A DNA stretch of 64,000 nt from contig NZ_VHQG01000004.1 of NCBI RefSeq assembly GCF_006517435.1, positions 310,001-374,000 on the forward strand, read 5' to 3'. Origin of the DNA: Schumannella soli. Lineage in GTDB: Bacteria; Actinomycetota; Actinomycetes; Actinomycetales; Microbacteriaceae. Position 1 is the first letter of the stretch; every line of letters begins with the position of its first letter. Below, in pieces: positions 28,250 through 37,643 of this stretch. The translations under genes and the position numbers were made by a program. The notes below the pieces were generated by a model, which worked only from the letters and a program-made list of their open reading frames with translations, did no database searches and was not told where the DNA came from.

Positions 28250-29161
28250 GTGAGCGCCGACGCAGCCGCCGAGCGCAGTCCGCTCGGCGTGCACTCCGGG
28301 CTCTGGGGCGCCGGCTGGTCGCCCGAGCAGGCGGAGCGCGCGATCGGCGGCGCCGCCGCCGCGGGCTTCGATCTGATCGAGCTGCCCGTATCCGGCCCCG
28401 ACACGGTCGACTTCACGCGGGCCGCCCTCGAGCGGCACGGTCTGCGCCCGACGGTGTCGCTCGCGCTGCGCGCCGACGAGGACGTGAACAGCGAGGATGC
28501 GGCGGCCGCCGCCCGCGGAGAGGCCCGCCTCGCCGCGGCCGTCGACCACGCCGCCGCCCTTGGCGCCGACTTCCTCGGCGGCGTCATCTACTCGCAGATG
28601 GGCCGCTATCTCAGCCTGCCGACGGCTGCCGGCCGTCGCAGCTCGCTCGCGGCGCTGCGCCGCACCGCGCGACGCGCCGCCGACGTCGGCGTCACGCTCG
28701 GCGTCGAGTACGTGAACCGCTACGAGTCGAACCTGCTGAACACCGCGGCGCAGACGCTCGAGTACCTCGACGAGCTCGGCGAGCCCAACGCGGTCGTGCA
28801 CCTCGACACCTTCCACGCGGCGATCGAGGAGATCGACGTGGCCGACGCCGCGGCGGTCGCCGGTGGCCGGCTCGGCTACATCCACGCGAGCGAGAGCCAC
28901 CGCGGCGAGCTCGGCACCGGGCGCCTCGACTGGGATGCGCTGCTGCGCCGCCTCGTCGGCCAGGGCTTCGCGGGGCCGATCACGGTCGAGTCGTTCTCGA
29001 GCGCGATCATGCCCGCCGCCGACCAGATCGACATCGGGCTCTGGCGCCCGATGTGGAGCGACGCCGACCGCGTCGCCCGCCGCTCGCACGACTTCCTGCG
29101 CTCACGCCTCGACGGGCTCATCGCCGAACGCGAGGGCAGCGCGCCCTCCGCCGCGGCCTGA
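28250..29161 (+). CDS. Sugar 3-epimerase-like protein, paralogue 1
   Basis: A 303-residue TIM-barrel protein of the xylose-isomerase-like AP-endonuclease family 2. Motifs match ketohexose 3-epimerases: LGVEYVNRYESN, VVHLDTFHAAIEE, GYIHASESHRGELG and GPITVESFSS, supplying the Glu-Asp-His-Glu metal ligands. It probably converts between ketoses such as allulose, tagatose, sorbose and fructose. GTG 28250 starts one base after the ATPase stop. It is a clear paralogue of the next gene. Confidence 0.88.
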   Translation: MSADAAAERSPLGVHSGLWGAGWSPEQAERAIGGAAAAGFDLIELPVSGPDTVDFTRAALERHGLRPTVSLALRADEDVNSEDAAAAARGEARLAAAVDHAAALGADFLGGVIYSQMGRYLSLPTAAGRRSSLAALRRTARRAADVGVTLGVEYVNRYESNLLNTAAQTLEYLDELGEPNAVVHLDTFHAAIEEIDVADAAAVAGGRLGYIHASESHRGELGTGRLDWDALLRRLVGQGFAGPITVESFSSAIMPAADQIDIGLWRPMWSDADRVARRSHDFLRSRLDGLIAEREGSAPSAAA

Positions 29162-29206
29162 CCGCCGGCCCCACCGACTCACCGTCCCGACCCTCCAGGA
29201 GCATCC

Positions 29207-30082
29207 ATGTCCACCACCAACGCGCTCGGCGTCCACGCACTCGTCTTCGAAGGCGGCACCACTCCGGCCGAGTTCGAGCGGCTCGTCGCCGCGACCACCG
29301 CCGCCGGCTACGACAACCTCGAGCTCTCGCTGCACGACAGCGCCAACCTCGACGTGGACGCCGCCCGCGACGCGCTCTCGGCCGCCGGACTCGGCATCGT
29401 CTGCTCGCGCGGGCTCGCCTTCGACGCCGACGTCTCGAGCGACGACCCCGAGGTCGTGGCCCGCGGTGCGGCGCTGCTGCAGGACTCGCTGCGCATCACC
29501 CGCGAGCTCGGCGGCACCCACTTCACCGGCGCGCTCTACAGCGCGCTCGGCAAGTACGGCCACCAGCTCACCGCTGCCGGTCGCGCCAACGTCGTCGCCG
29601 TGCTGAAGGAGCTCGCCGCCGAGGCCGCGTCGCACTCGATGACCCTCGGGCTCGAGATCTGCAACCGCTACGAGACCAACGTGATCAACACGGCGGCGGA
29701 TGCGCTGCGCCTCGCCGACGACATCGCGGCCGACAACGTGCTGATCCACCTCGACACGTACCACATGAACATCGAGGAGGATGATCTCGTGCGTCCTGTC
29801 CACCTCGTCGGCAATCGCCTCGGCTACGTGCACATCGGCGAGAACCACCGCGGCTTCCTCGGCTCGGGTCACCTCGACTTCGGCGCCTTCTTCCACGCGC
29901 TCGCCGACATCGACTACCGCGGCCCGATCACCTTCGAGTCGTTCTCGTCGGCCGTCGTCTCGCCGACGCTCTCGAACGACCTCGCGATCTGGCGCAACCT
30001 CTGGAACGACGGCCCGGCTCTCGCCGATCACGCCCGCCGCTTCCTCGAGAACCAGCTCGAGGCGGTGGGACTGCGTGGCTGA
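29207..30082 (+). CDS. Sugar 3-epimerase-like protein, paralogue 2
   Basis: A 291-residue TIM-barrel epimerase. It keeps LGLEICNRYETNVINTAADA, IHLDTYHMNIEEDD, GYVHIGENHRGFLG and GPITFESFSS, closer to characterised D-tagatose/D-psicose 3-epimerases than paralogue 1, notably in the HMNIEE stretch. CCAGGAGC precedes ATG 29207. Substrate is not fixed by sequence; activity on free ketohexoses is the family norm. The two copies may differ in substrate or form hetero-oligomers. Confidence 0.9.
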   Translation: MSTTNALGVHALVFEGGTTPAEFERLVAATTAAGYDNLELSLHDSANLDVDAARDALSAAGLGIVCSRGLAFDADVSSDDPEVVARGAALLQDSLRITRELGGTHFTGALYSALGKYGHQLTAAGRANVVAVLKELAAEAASHSMTLGLEICNRYETNVINTAADALRLADDIAADNVLIHLDTYHMNIEEDDLVRPVHLVGNRLGYVHIGENHRGFLGSGHLDFGAFFHALADIDYRGPITFESFSSAVVSPTLSNDLAIWRNLWNDGPALADHARRFLENQLEAVGLRG

Positions 30083-30794
30083 GCACGCGGACGCGGCCGG
30101 CCCCGCCATCCCCGGGCTCGAGCAGCTCGCCGACCGGGCGCGCGCGCTGCTCGGCGACGGCGGCCGGGTGCTGATCGGCATCGCCGGCAGCCCGGGCGCC
30201 GGCAAGACGACCCTGGCGAAAGCCCTCGTCGCGCGGCTCAACGAGCGCGCCGGTGTCGCCGACGGCTCCGCTCAGCACCCCGACGCGATCGCCGGGTACC
30301 TGCCGCTCGATGGCTTCCACCTCGCGAACGCCACCCTCGATCGGCTCGGCATCCACGACCGCAAGGGCGCCATCGACACCTTCGACGGCTGGGGCTTCCT
30401 CGCGCTGCTCGGTCGGGTGCGCCGCGAGTGGGATCACACCGTCTACGCGCCGAGCTTCCGCCGCGAGGTGGACGAGGGCGTCGCCGGCGAGCTCGCGATC
30501 GAGCCCCAGCACCGCATCGTGATCGTCGAGGGCAACTACCTGCTCGACGACGCCGAGCCCTGGGATCGCATGATCGAGCTGTTCGACGAGGCGTGGTTCT
30601 GCGCCGCGCCCGACGACGCGCGGGTCGACCGGCTCGTCGACCGGCACACCCGGCACGGCCGCAGCGTCGAGGCCGCGACCGCCTGGGCGCACGACGTCGA
30701 CGGCGTCAACGCCGAGCGGATCGAGCGCAGCGCCTCGCGCGCCGTGCTGCGCGTCTCGGGTGTCGACGGCCGCATCCTCGCGCCACTCGACTGA
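30075..30794 (+). CDS. FrcK-like P-loop sugar/nucleoside kinase
   Basis: A 239-residue kinase of the uridine kinase/pantothenate kinase superfamily. The Walker A is GIAGSPGAGKTT, followed by YLPLDGFHLANATLDRLG and IVIVEGNYLLDDAEPW. GTG 30075 overlaps the end of the epimerase gene by eight bases. An equivalent kinase, FrcK, closes the frcBCAK fructose operon of rhizobia, so phosphorylation of the imported or epimerised ketose is the best guess. It is the last gene before a strong terminator. Confidence 0.85.
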   Translation: MAEHADAAGPAIPGLEQLADRARALLGDGGRVLIGIAGSPGAGKTTLAKALVARLNERAGVADGSAQHPDAIAGYLPLDGFHLANATLDRLGIHDRKGAIDTFDGWGFLALLGRVRREWDHTVYAPSFRREVDEGVAGELAIEPQHRIVIVEGNYLLDDAEPWDRMIELFDEAWFCAAPDDARVDRLVDRHTRHGRSVEAATAWAHDVDGVNAERIERSASRAVLRVSGVDGRILAPLD

Positions 30795-30851
30795 CGCGCG
30801 CGCGATCGGATCGCCGCGCCGCCGCAGGGCCGCGCACGATCCGCCCATGAC

Positions 30852-30892
30852 TCGGGCCCGGCGGGGAGAGCTGATTCCCCCGCCGGGCCCGA
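30852..30892. terminator. Bidirectional terminator between sugar operons
   Basis: A perfect 15-bp stem (30852-30866 with 30878-30892) with an 11-base loop in the 140-bp gap between the convergent ketose operon (plus) and the AglEFG-like operon (minus). It can serve both. Confidence 0.8.
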
Positions 30893-30934
30893 TCCGTGTC
30901 GACGCCCTCCGCGCCGATCACTCCTCTGTCGCGA

Positions 30935-31900
30935 TCAGCCCTTCGTCGCGCCGGCCAGCAGGCCGCGCACGAAGAAGCGCTGCAGCGAGAAGAACACGAC
31001 CAGCGGCACGATGATCGAGATGAACGCGCCCGCCGACTGCAGGTACCACTGAGCGCCCCAGGAGCCGGAGAGCGAGTTCAGCGTCTGCGTCAGGGGCAGG
31101 GATGACGACGGCGCGAAGATCGTCGCCACGAGCAGGTCGTTCCAGACCCAGAGGAACTGGAAGATCGCGAACGAGGCGATCGCCGGCATCGCGAGCGGCA
31201 GGATCAGCCGGAAGAAGATCTGCCCGTGACCCGCGCCGTCCACCCGCGCCGCCTCGATGATCTCGCCGGGGATCTCGCTGATGAAGTTGTGCAGCAGGAA
31301 GATCGCCAGCGGCATCGCGAAGACCGCGTGCGCGATCCACACCGTCGCGAAGCTGTGGTCGGCGTCGCGCAGGTCGAAACCGGGGAACACGCTCACCCCG
31401 TTGATCGTGAGTCCGCGCGAGAACAGGCTCAGCAGGGGCACGAGGGCCATCTGAATCGGCACGATCTGCAGCGCGAACACCGCGACGAACGCGATGCTGC
31501 GACCCTTGAACGGGATCCACGCGAAGGCGTACGCCGCGAGCGACGCCACCGCGATCGGGATGAGCGTGGCCGGGATCGCGATCGCGAGCGAGTTGATGAA
31601 CGACTGTCCCAGGGTCAGCGCCGTGCCGCCCGACGTCAACGCCGAGAAGTAGTTGTCGAGCGTGAACGACGGGTTCGTGAAGACCGTCCACCAGCCCGAC
31701 GACGAGGAGTCGGCACCGGGACGGAACGATGTCACGAAGAGGCCGAAGGTCGGGATCGTCCAGATGATGGCGATCACGATCGCGGCGATCGTGGCGCCCT
31801 TGGAGGTGAGCTTGTTGCGCGCCTCGCGCTCCTGGCGCTTGACCTCGCGCTCCGACAGAGCCGTGGCCCGGCGGATTCCGGGCTCGTCGATGGCGGTCAT
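30935..31900 (-). CDS. Carbohydrate ABC transporter permease (AglG/MalG-like)
   Basis: A 321-residue inner permease subunit with about six helices. The EAA loop EIIEAARVDGAGHGQIFFRL and the family C-terminus are visible; a 40-residue charged cytosolic N-terminus precedes the first helix. ATG 31900 overlaps the stop of the partner permease as TGATG. No ATPase gene follows, so a shared MsiK-type ATPase encoded elsewhere is expected. Confidence 0.94.
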   Translation of the reverse strand: MTAIDEPGIRRATALSEREVKRQEREARNKLTSKGATIAAIVIAIIWTIPTFGLFVTSFRPGADSSSSGWWTVFTNPSFTLDNYFSALTSGGTALTLGQSFINSLAIAIPATLIPIAVASLAAYAFAWIPFKGRSIAFVAVFALQIVPIQMALVPLLSLFSRGLTINGVSVFPGFDLRDADHSFATVWIAHAVFAMPLAIFLLHNFISEIPGEIIEAARVDGAGHGQIFFRLILPLAMPAIASFAIFQFLWVWNDLLVATIFAPSSSLPLTQTLNSLSGSWGAQWYLQSAGAFISIIVPLVVFFSLQRFFVRGLLAGATKG

Positions 31901-33204
31901 CAGCGCACCTCCTTCTGCTTGCGCATCTGGCGCACGTTGTAGATGATCAGCGGCAGCACGAACAGGAACAGCACCACGGCCAGTGCCGAGGAGTGCCCGT
32001 AGCTCTGGAACCGCTGCTGCTGGTTGACCATCTCGAAGCCCAGCACGGTCGAGTTGTTCCGGCCGCCGGTCATCACCGCGACGATGTCGTAGACCTTCAG
32101 CGACGCGATCGTGATCGTCGTCAGCACGACGATCACCGACGAGCGGATGCCGGGCACCGTCACATTGCGGAAGACCTCCCAGGCGTTCGCGCCGTCCAGC
32201 CGCGCCGCCTCGATCTGCTCGGTCGGCACGCCTTTGATGGCCGCCGACAGGATGACCATCGCGAAGCCGGTCTGCGTCCAGATGAAGACGAGCAGCAGGC
32301 AGAAGGTGTTGAGCACCTCGTTCGACAGCCACGACACCGGCTGCCCGCCGAGCCCGGTGACGATCGCGTTGAGCAGACCGATCTGCGAGCCCTCGCGGTA
32401 GTCGTAGACGAACTTCCAGATGATGCCGGCGCCGACGAAGGAGATCGCGACCGGCATGAAGACGAGCACCTTGAGGAACTTCTCGCCGCGCGCCTTGTCG
32501 ATGAAGACGGCGTAGACGAGGCCGATGACGGTCGAGATGACCGGGGCGACGAGCGCCCAGATGAGCGTGTTGATGACCGACCAGAAGCCGTCGGGGTTCG
32601 TGAAGGTCCAGGCGTAGTTCTCGAGGCCGACGAAGGTCTTGCCGGTCTTGTCGAAGAACGACTGCCAGATCGTCGACAGGGCCGGGTAGACGAGCCCGAG
32701 GATCAGCAGCAGTGCCGCCGGCGCCAGGAATATGACCAGCTGGAAGACGTAGCCCGATCCTTCCCGCGCCCGGTAGTCGGCGAAGAACAGCAGCGCGCCG
32801 GCGAGCAGCGCGATGCCGACGACGTACAGCGTCGCGTTCTGCAGCGGGCGCAGCATCATGAACGCGAGCACCGGGATGAGGAAGCACGCGGCCAGCCTCA
32901 GCACGAAGTAGCCGCGGCCGGGGCGCGGTGCGAACTCGATCAGCACGAGGATGATCGCCACGACCGCCGCGAAGGCGACCACCATGATCGGGATCTGCAC
33001 GAGCGGGTGCAGGCCGCCGAGGAAGCGGAAGAAGCTGTTGAGCGAGAAGCCCAGCGACGTGGGCACCGCTCCCGTCGTGGCCGGCCGGGTGACCAGCACG
33101 AGGAAGAGCGCGACGATCCCGATCGCGGCCACCGCCACGATCGCCCCCGTCACGCTGCGGGGGATGCGACGGCGTCGGGTGACGCCCGGACTGACGACGG
33201 CCAT
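31900..33204 (-). CDS. Carbohydrate ABC transporter permease (AglF/MalF-like), extended
   Basis: A 434-residue permease with about eight helices. The C-terminal 280 residues are the standard domain, with EAA loop EQIEAARLDGANAWEVFRNV. The first 150 residues add extra helices, as in MalF of enterobacteria. ATG 33204 is set by AGGAAGG eight bases upstream; the open frame runs 26 codons further. A strong hairpin lies between it and the binding-protein gene. Confidence 0.93.
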   Translation of the reverse strand: MAVVSPGVTRRRRIPRSVTGAIVAVAAIGIVALFLVLVTRPATTGAVPTSLGFSLNSFFRFLGGLHPLVQIPIMVVAFAAVVAIILVLIEFAPRPGRGYFVLRLAACFLIPVLAFMMLRPLQNATLYVVGIALLAGALLFFADYRAREGSGYVFQLVIFLAPAALLLILGLVYPALSTIWQSFFDKTGKTFVGLENYAWTFTNPDGFWSVINTLIWALVAPVISTVIGLVYAVFIDKARGEKFLKVLVFMPVAISFVGAGIIWKFVYDYREGSQIGLLNAIVTGLGGQPVSWLSNEVLNTFCLLLVFIWTQTGFAMVILSAAIKGVPTEQIEAARLDGANAWEVFRNVTVPGIRSSVIVVLTTITIASLKVYDIVAVMTGGRNNSTVLGFEMVNQQQRFQSYGHSSALAVVLFLFVLPLIIYNVRQMRKQKEVR

Positions 33205-33281
33205 GGGGATCGCCTTCCTGCGCGGCGCGACGCTGCGCGGGTCAGGAGTGTTCGGGGTTCGCGGAGCTCGGAGGTGGAGCA

Positions 33282-33317
33282 CCGGCCGGGGAGGGGCTCT
33301 GCACCCTCCCCGGCCGG
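33282..33317 (-). terminator. Intra-operon hairpin after the binding-protein gene
   Basis: A perfect 14-bp stem (33282-33295 with 33304-33317) and eight-base loop, 12 bases after the stop of the binding-protein gene and before the permeases. It probably lets more binding protein than permease be made by stopping transcription or protecting the upstream mRNA end. Confidence 0.7.
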
Positions 33318-33329
33318 GAGCTCAGCGGG

Positions 33330-34652
33330 TCAGTTCTCGTATCCCGCCTGGATGTCGGCCAGCACCTTGTCGGTCGGGGTGCCGTCGATCCAGTTGACCA
33401 TCCCCTTCCAGAACGAGCCCGAGCCGACGGTCGCCGGCATCAGGTCGGAGGCGTCGAAGCGCACCGTGGTGTCGTCGCTCTGCAGCGTCTTCATCGTCTC
33501 GGTGAGGAACTCGCTCGAGGCCAGGCTCGGGTCGGCGCCCTTGTTGGCCGAGACCACGCCGCCGAGCTTGACGCGGGCGTTCGCCCACTCGGGGGTCGAC
33601 ATGTACTCGATGACCTTCTGCACGTTCGCGTCATCCGAGAACCCGGTGACGAACTCGCCGCCCGCCTCGACCGACTTCTGACCGGCCTCCTCACCGGGAA
33701 GCACGAAGGCGTAGACGTCGCCGTCCGAAGCGATCTTCGGAGCCGCCCCCGCTGCGGTCTTCGTCTCGAGGAAGTTCGCCGAGAGGAACGAGGCCTGGTG
33801 GGTCATCGGGCAGCTGCCGTCGGCGACCTTGGCGGCGACGTCACCGAAAGCCGTCGAGTTGATGCTCTTCACGTCGCCGAAGCCGGCGTTGACGTACTCC
33901 GGGTTGAGCAGGATCTCGCCGACCGAGTCGAAGGCCTTCTTGATCTGCGGGTCGGTGAACTTCACCTTGCCGGACACCCAGTCGTCGTAGGTGTCGGGGC
34001 CGGCCTGGCGCAGGACGAGGTCTTCGATCCAGTCGGTGCCCGGCCAGCCGGACGCGGCGTCGGACGCGAAGCCGGCGCACCACGAGGGGCCGCCGCTCTT
34101 CTCGGTGATCGTCTTGGTGAGGGCGATCAGCTCATCCCAGGTCTGCGGGACCTCAACGCCCCACTCCTTGAACTTCGCCGGCGAGTACCAGACGTAGCCC
34201 TTCAGGTTGGCCAGCATCGGCGCGGCGTAGAACTTGCCGTCGTCGGTGCCGTAGGCCTTCCAGTCCTTGCCCCAGTACTTGTCGACGTTCTTCGAGACCG
34301 CGTCGCTGGCCTCCTTGACCTCGCCGGTGCCGATGAGGCTCTTCAGCAGACCGGGCTGCGGCACGATCGCGATGTCGGGGGCGGATCCACCCGTCACCTT
34401 GGTGACGATGTTGCCTTCGAAGCTCTTGTCGCCGGTGTACTTGACCTTGATGCCGGTGTCTTTCGTGAACTGGTCGAAGGACTTGTTCAGGGCGTCGGCC
34501 TCACCGCCCGTGATGCCGCCGGAGATCTCGACGGTGGTCTTGCCAGAGCCACCGTCCCCGCTGCTCTCCGCGCATCCCGCCAGAATCAGCGCTGCAGCGC
34601 CGGCGAACGCCATCGGCACGAGAAGCCGGCGTCGTCGAGTCCAGTTGCTCAT
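33330..34652 (-). CDS. Sugar ABC transporter substrate-binding lipoprotein (AglE-like)
   Basis: A 440-residue precursor with lipobox LILAGC (cysteine at residue 27) and a family 1 solute-binding fold. APDIAIVPQPGLLKSL, LANLKGYVWYSPAKF, SGWPGTDWIEDLVLRQAGPD and TVGSGSFWKGMVNWIDGTPT match AglE alpha-glucoside binders. ATG 34652 has GAGGAGG seven bases upstream. An alpha-glucoside or related oligosaccharide ligand is an inference from similarity; no glycosidase is nearby to confirm it. Confidence 0.93.
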   Translation of the reverse strand: MSNWTRRRRLLVPMAFAGAAALILAGCAESSGDGGSGKTTVEISGGITGGEADALNKSFDQFTKDTGIKVKYTGDKSFEGNIVTKVTGGSAPDIAIVPQPGLLKSLIGTGEVKEASDAVSKNVDKYWGKDWKAYGTDDGKFYAAPMLANLKGYVWYSPAKFKEWGVEVPQTWDELIALTKTITEKSGGPSWCAGFASDAASGWPGTDWIEDLVLRQAGPDTYDDWVSGKVKFTDPQIKKAFDSVGEILLNPEYVNAGFGDVKSINSTAFGDVAAKVADGSCPMTHQASFLSANFLETKTAAGAAPKIASDGDVYAFVLPGEEAGQKSVEAGGEFVTGFSDDANVQKVIEYMSTPEWANARVKLGGVVSANKGADPSLASSEFLTETMKTLQSDDTTVRFDASDLMPATVGSGSFWKGMVNWIDGTPTDKVLADIQAGYEN

Positions 34653-34849
34653 CTTTCCTCCTCATCGAGTACGCGACCTCCGGGTCGCCGACGGGTGGAG
34701 TCGAGCGAACGCGCCGGGGGTACGCGCTGACTCAACCTTCGTGCAGGGCACCGTGAGCGGTCAACAGTTGAGACGATCACAACTCGGTAACCGACCAAAT
34801 CGTTTGCGGGTCGCGTCGTCGTCAGCAGTGGTTTACGGAGCACTCCGGA
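34653..34849 (-). promoter_or_regulatory. Regulatory gap upstream of AglE-like gene
   Basis: 197 bp without a gene. It contains a LacI-style short palindrome CAAATCGTTTG (34796-34806) and an AGTTG/CAACT inverted repeat (34766-34770 with 34780-34784). These are candidate operators for a regulator encoded elsewhere; no convincing promoter hexamer pair was identified. Confidence 0.3.
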
Positions 34850-36244
34850 TCAGACGGCGACCTTCTTCCACGCCGCCTCGAGGCGGCGCTGCAGGTCAGG
34901 ATGCGGCAGGTCGGTCGCCGCAGTCAGCCCGTCGGCGTCGACGGTGAAGTCGGCCGGCACCGCCTTCGAGCCGAGGCTCGTGTCGTCGAGGTAGATGCGC
35001 ACCCGGTCGCTCGTGCCCTCGATGCCGGCCTGCACGGCCTTCAGGATGCGCTCGGCCTCCTCGGTCGAGGTGAGCGGGTCGATCCCGAGGTCGAGGTGAT
35101 CTTTGCTCAGATCGATCTTGAGCACCGCCGTCTCGCCCACGAGGTCGGGGACGACCGCGACGAACGGCACGCCGACGGCGTAGGCGGCGGGGACGGTGGC
35201 GACGATCTGCCCGTCGCGGTGCATCTGGTAGGTCACCTCGTCCCAGCCAGGGTCGGTCGGGAACCGGGCGAGGGCCTGATCCCAGCCGTCGCGCGTCGTC
35301 GCGATCACGGTCAGCAGCCGACTCGGGGTGCGATCGACGGCGGGCTCGACCCAGGCGATGTCGGCCGAACCCGCGAACTCGCTCGCCAGCGCGGTGGATT
35401 CGGGCGCGAGCCGCAGCGCGCGGCGCAGCACGCCGGGGCTGCCGGCGATGCCGCCCCAGCCGAGCTTCGACAGGGATCCCTCCGGCACGGACGTCTCGAC
35501 CGCCGCCGCGACCTCGTCGAAGGGCGCGTCGGCCGGGGCGTAGAGGTCGAAGCCGATGTCGGTGAAGCCGCGCGAGCGTCCGATCGCGATCTCGGCGCCG
35601 GGCCAGCGGGCGAGCGCGTCGTCGAAGATGTCGAGCTTGCCGGAGTCGCCGGCCGTGACGTTGATGTAGTCGCGCCCGTCGGGTGACTGGGCGATCAGCT
35701 GGTAGCGGCTGTCGAGGCGGGCGTCGCGCAGCTCGCGGAACCCGCTCTGCACGACCGATCTCGCCGTGCCCTGGGCGACGCCGAGCCGGGTGACGTCGCG
35801 GTCGATGCGGGCCCAGCGCAGGCCGTCGACGGTCGCGGCCCACGCCGCGATGGCGAGCTTCGCGTCGCCACCCTCGGGCTTCGTCCGGTCGAGCGACGGC
35901 AGCAGCACGGTGATCGGCCCGGCGTCGATGCGCACGTCAGAGAAGGCGCCGCCCTGATCGGCCGCGTGATCGATGACGTCGCGCCCGATCCCCTCGATCG
36001 CCTGGGCGGGATCGCCCTTCGCGGTGATGCGCAGATCGCCGATCCGCGACTTCCCGGTGCGACTCAACTCGACGCTCGCGACGGACGGGCGCCCGCTCAT
36101 CCACTCGGCGAAATCGTCGGACTCGCGGTAGGCGGGCAGACAGGCCGACAGCACGGATGCGACGACACCGCCGATCAGCAGCGCCACCAGCACTCGACGC
36201 GGTCGCGCGGCGACGGCGCGTGTTCGACTTCCCCTCGACTTCAT
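34850..36244 (-). CDS. Unknown secreted lipoprotein
   Basis: A 464-residue protein of unknown function. A basic N-terminus and hydrophobic segment lead to a lipobox VLSAC (cysteine at residue 35), so it should be anchored outside the membrane. The rest has no membrane helix and no motif I recognise; several 100-residue blocks of mixed alpha/beta pattern (e.g. around [20 protein letters not shown]) look like repeated small domains. A TAGGCT box lies six bases before the ATG, suggesting a leaderless mRNA. It lies alone between tuf and the AglE-like gene. Confidence 0.8.
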   Translation of the reverse strand: MKSRGSRTRAVAARPRRVLVALLIGGVVASVLSACLPAYRESDDFAEWMSGRPSVASVELSRTGKSRIGDLRITAKGDPAQAIEGIGRDVIDHAADQGGAFSDVRIDAGPITVLLPSLDRTKPEGGDAKLAIAAWAATVDGLRWARIDRDVTRLGVAQGTARSVVQSGFRELRDARLDSRYQLIAQSPDGRDYINVTAGDSGKLDIFDDALARWPGAEIAIGRSRGFTDIGFDLYAPADAPFDEVAAAVETSVPEGSLSKLGWGGIAGSPGVLRRALRLAPESTALASEFAGSADIAWVEPAVDRTPSRLLTVIATTRDGWDQALARFPTDPGWDEVTYQMHRDGQIVATVPAAYAVGVPFVAVVPDLVGETAVLKIDLSKDHLDLGIDPLTSTEEAERILKAVQAGIEGTSDRVRIYLDDTSLGSKAVPADFTVDADGLTAATDLPHPDLQRRLEAAWKKVAV

Positions 36245-36250
36245 GCCTCG

Positions 36251-36256
36251 AGCCTA
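36251..36256 (-). promoter_or_regulatory. -10 box of unknown lipoprotein gene (leaderless)
   Basis: TAGGCT on the minus strand, six bases before the ATG at 36244, with no Shine-Dalgarno between. It lies just after the tuf terminator. Confidence 0.45.
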
Positions 36257-36282
36257 GGCGACGATGAGTGTTCGGGAACGAC

Positions 36283-36314
36283 GAAGGGGCCGGGCCATAC
36301 GGCCCGACCCCTTC
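36283..36314 (-). terminator. Terminator after tuf
   Basis: A 14-bp stem with one G-U pair (36283-36296 with 36301-36314) and a four-base loop, 14 bases after the tuf stop. Confidence 0.8.
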
Positions 36315-36328
36315 AGAAGAAGATCGAA

Positions 36329-37522
<1,194 letters not shown>

Positions 37523-37601
37523 TTGGGTCCTCCTAGGACTCGGTTGAGCGCGTCCGGATGGATTCCGAACGCTCCAGGTTGGTGTGTGTAGTTATGTTAC
37601 T

Positions 37602-37637
37602 CAGCGCCGCGGGCCGCCGGAGCCACCCGCGGCGCTG
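37602..37637 (-). terminator. Hairpin between fusA and tuf
   Basis: A perfect 12-bp stem (37602-37613 with 37626-37637), six bases after the fusA stop. About 80 AT-richer bases follow before tuf (TAACATAACTACA region), where a tuf promoter may lie but could not be defined. Confidence 0.6.
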
Positions 37638-37643
37638 AAGGAC

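Noticed and set aside
30935-32887. 650-codon open frame spanning both AglG-like and part of the AglF-like permease genes
   Set aside because: The first half is an out-of-frame shadow of the AglF-like gene; the real AglG-like gene starts at ATG 31900.
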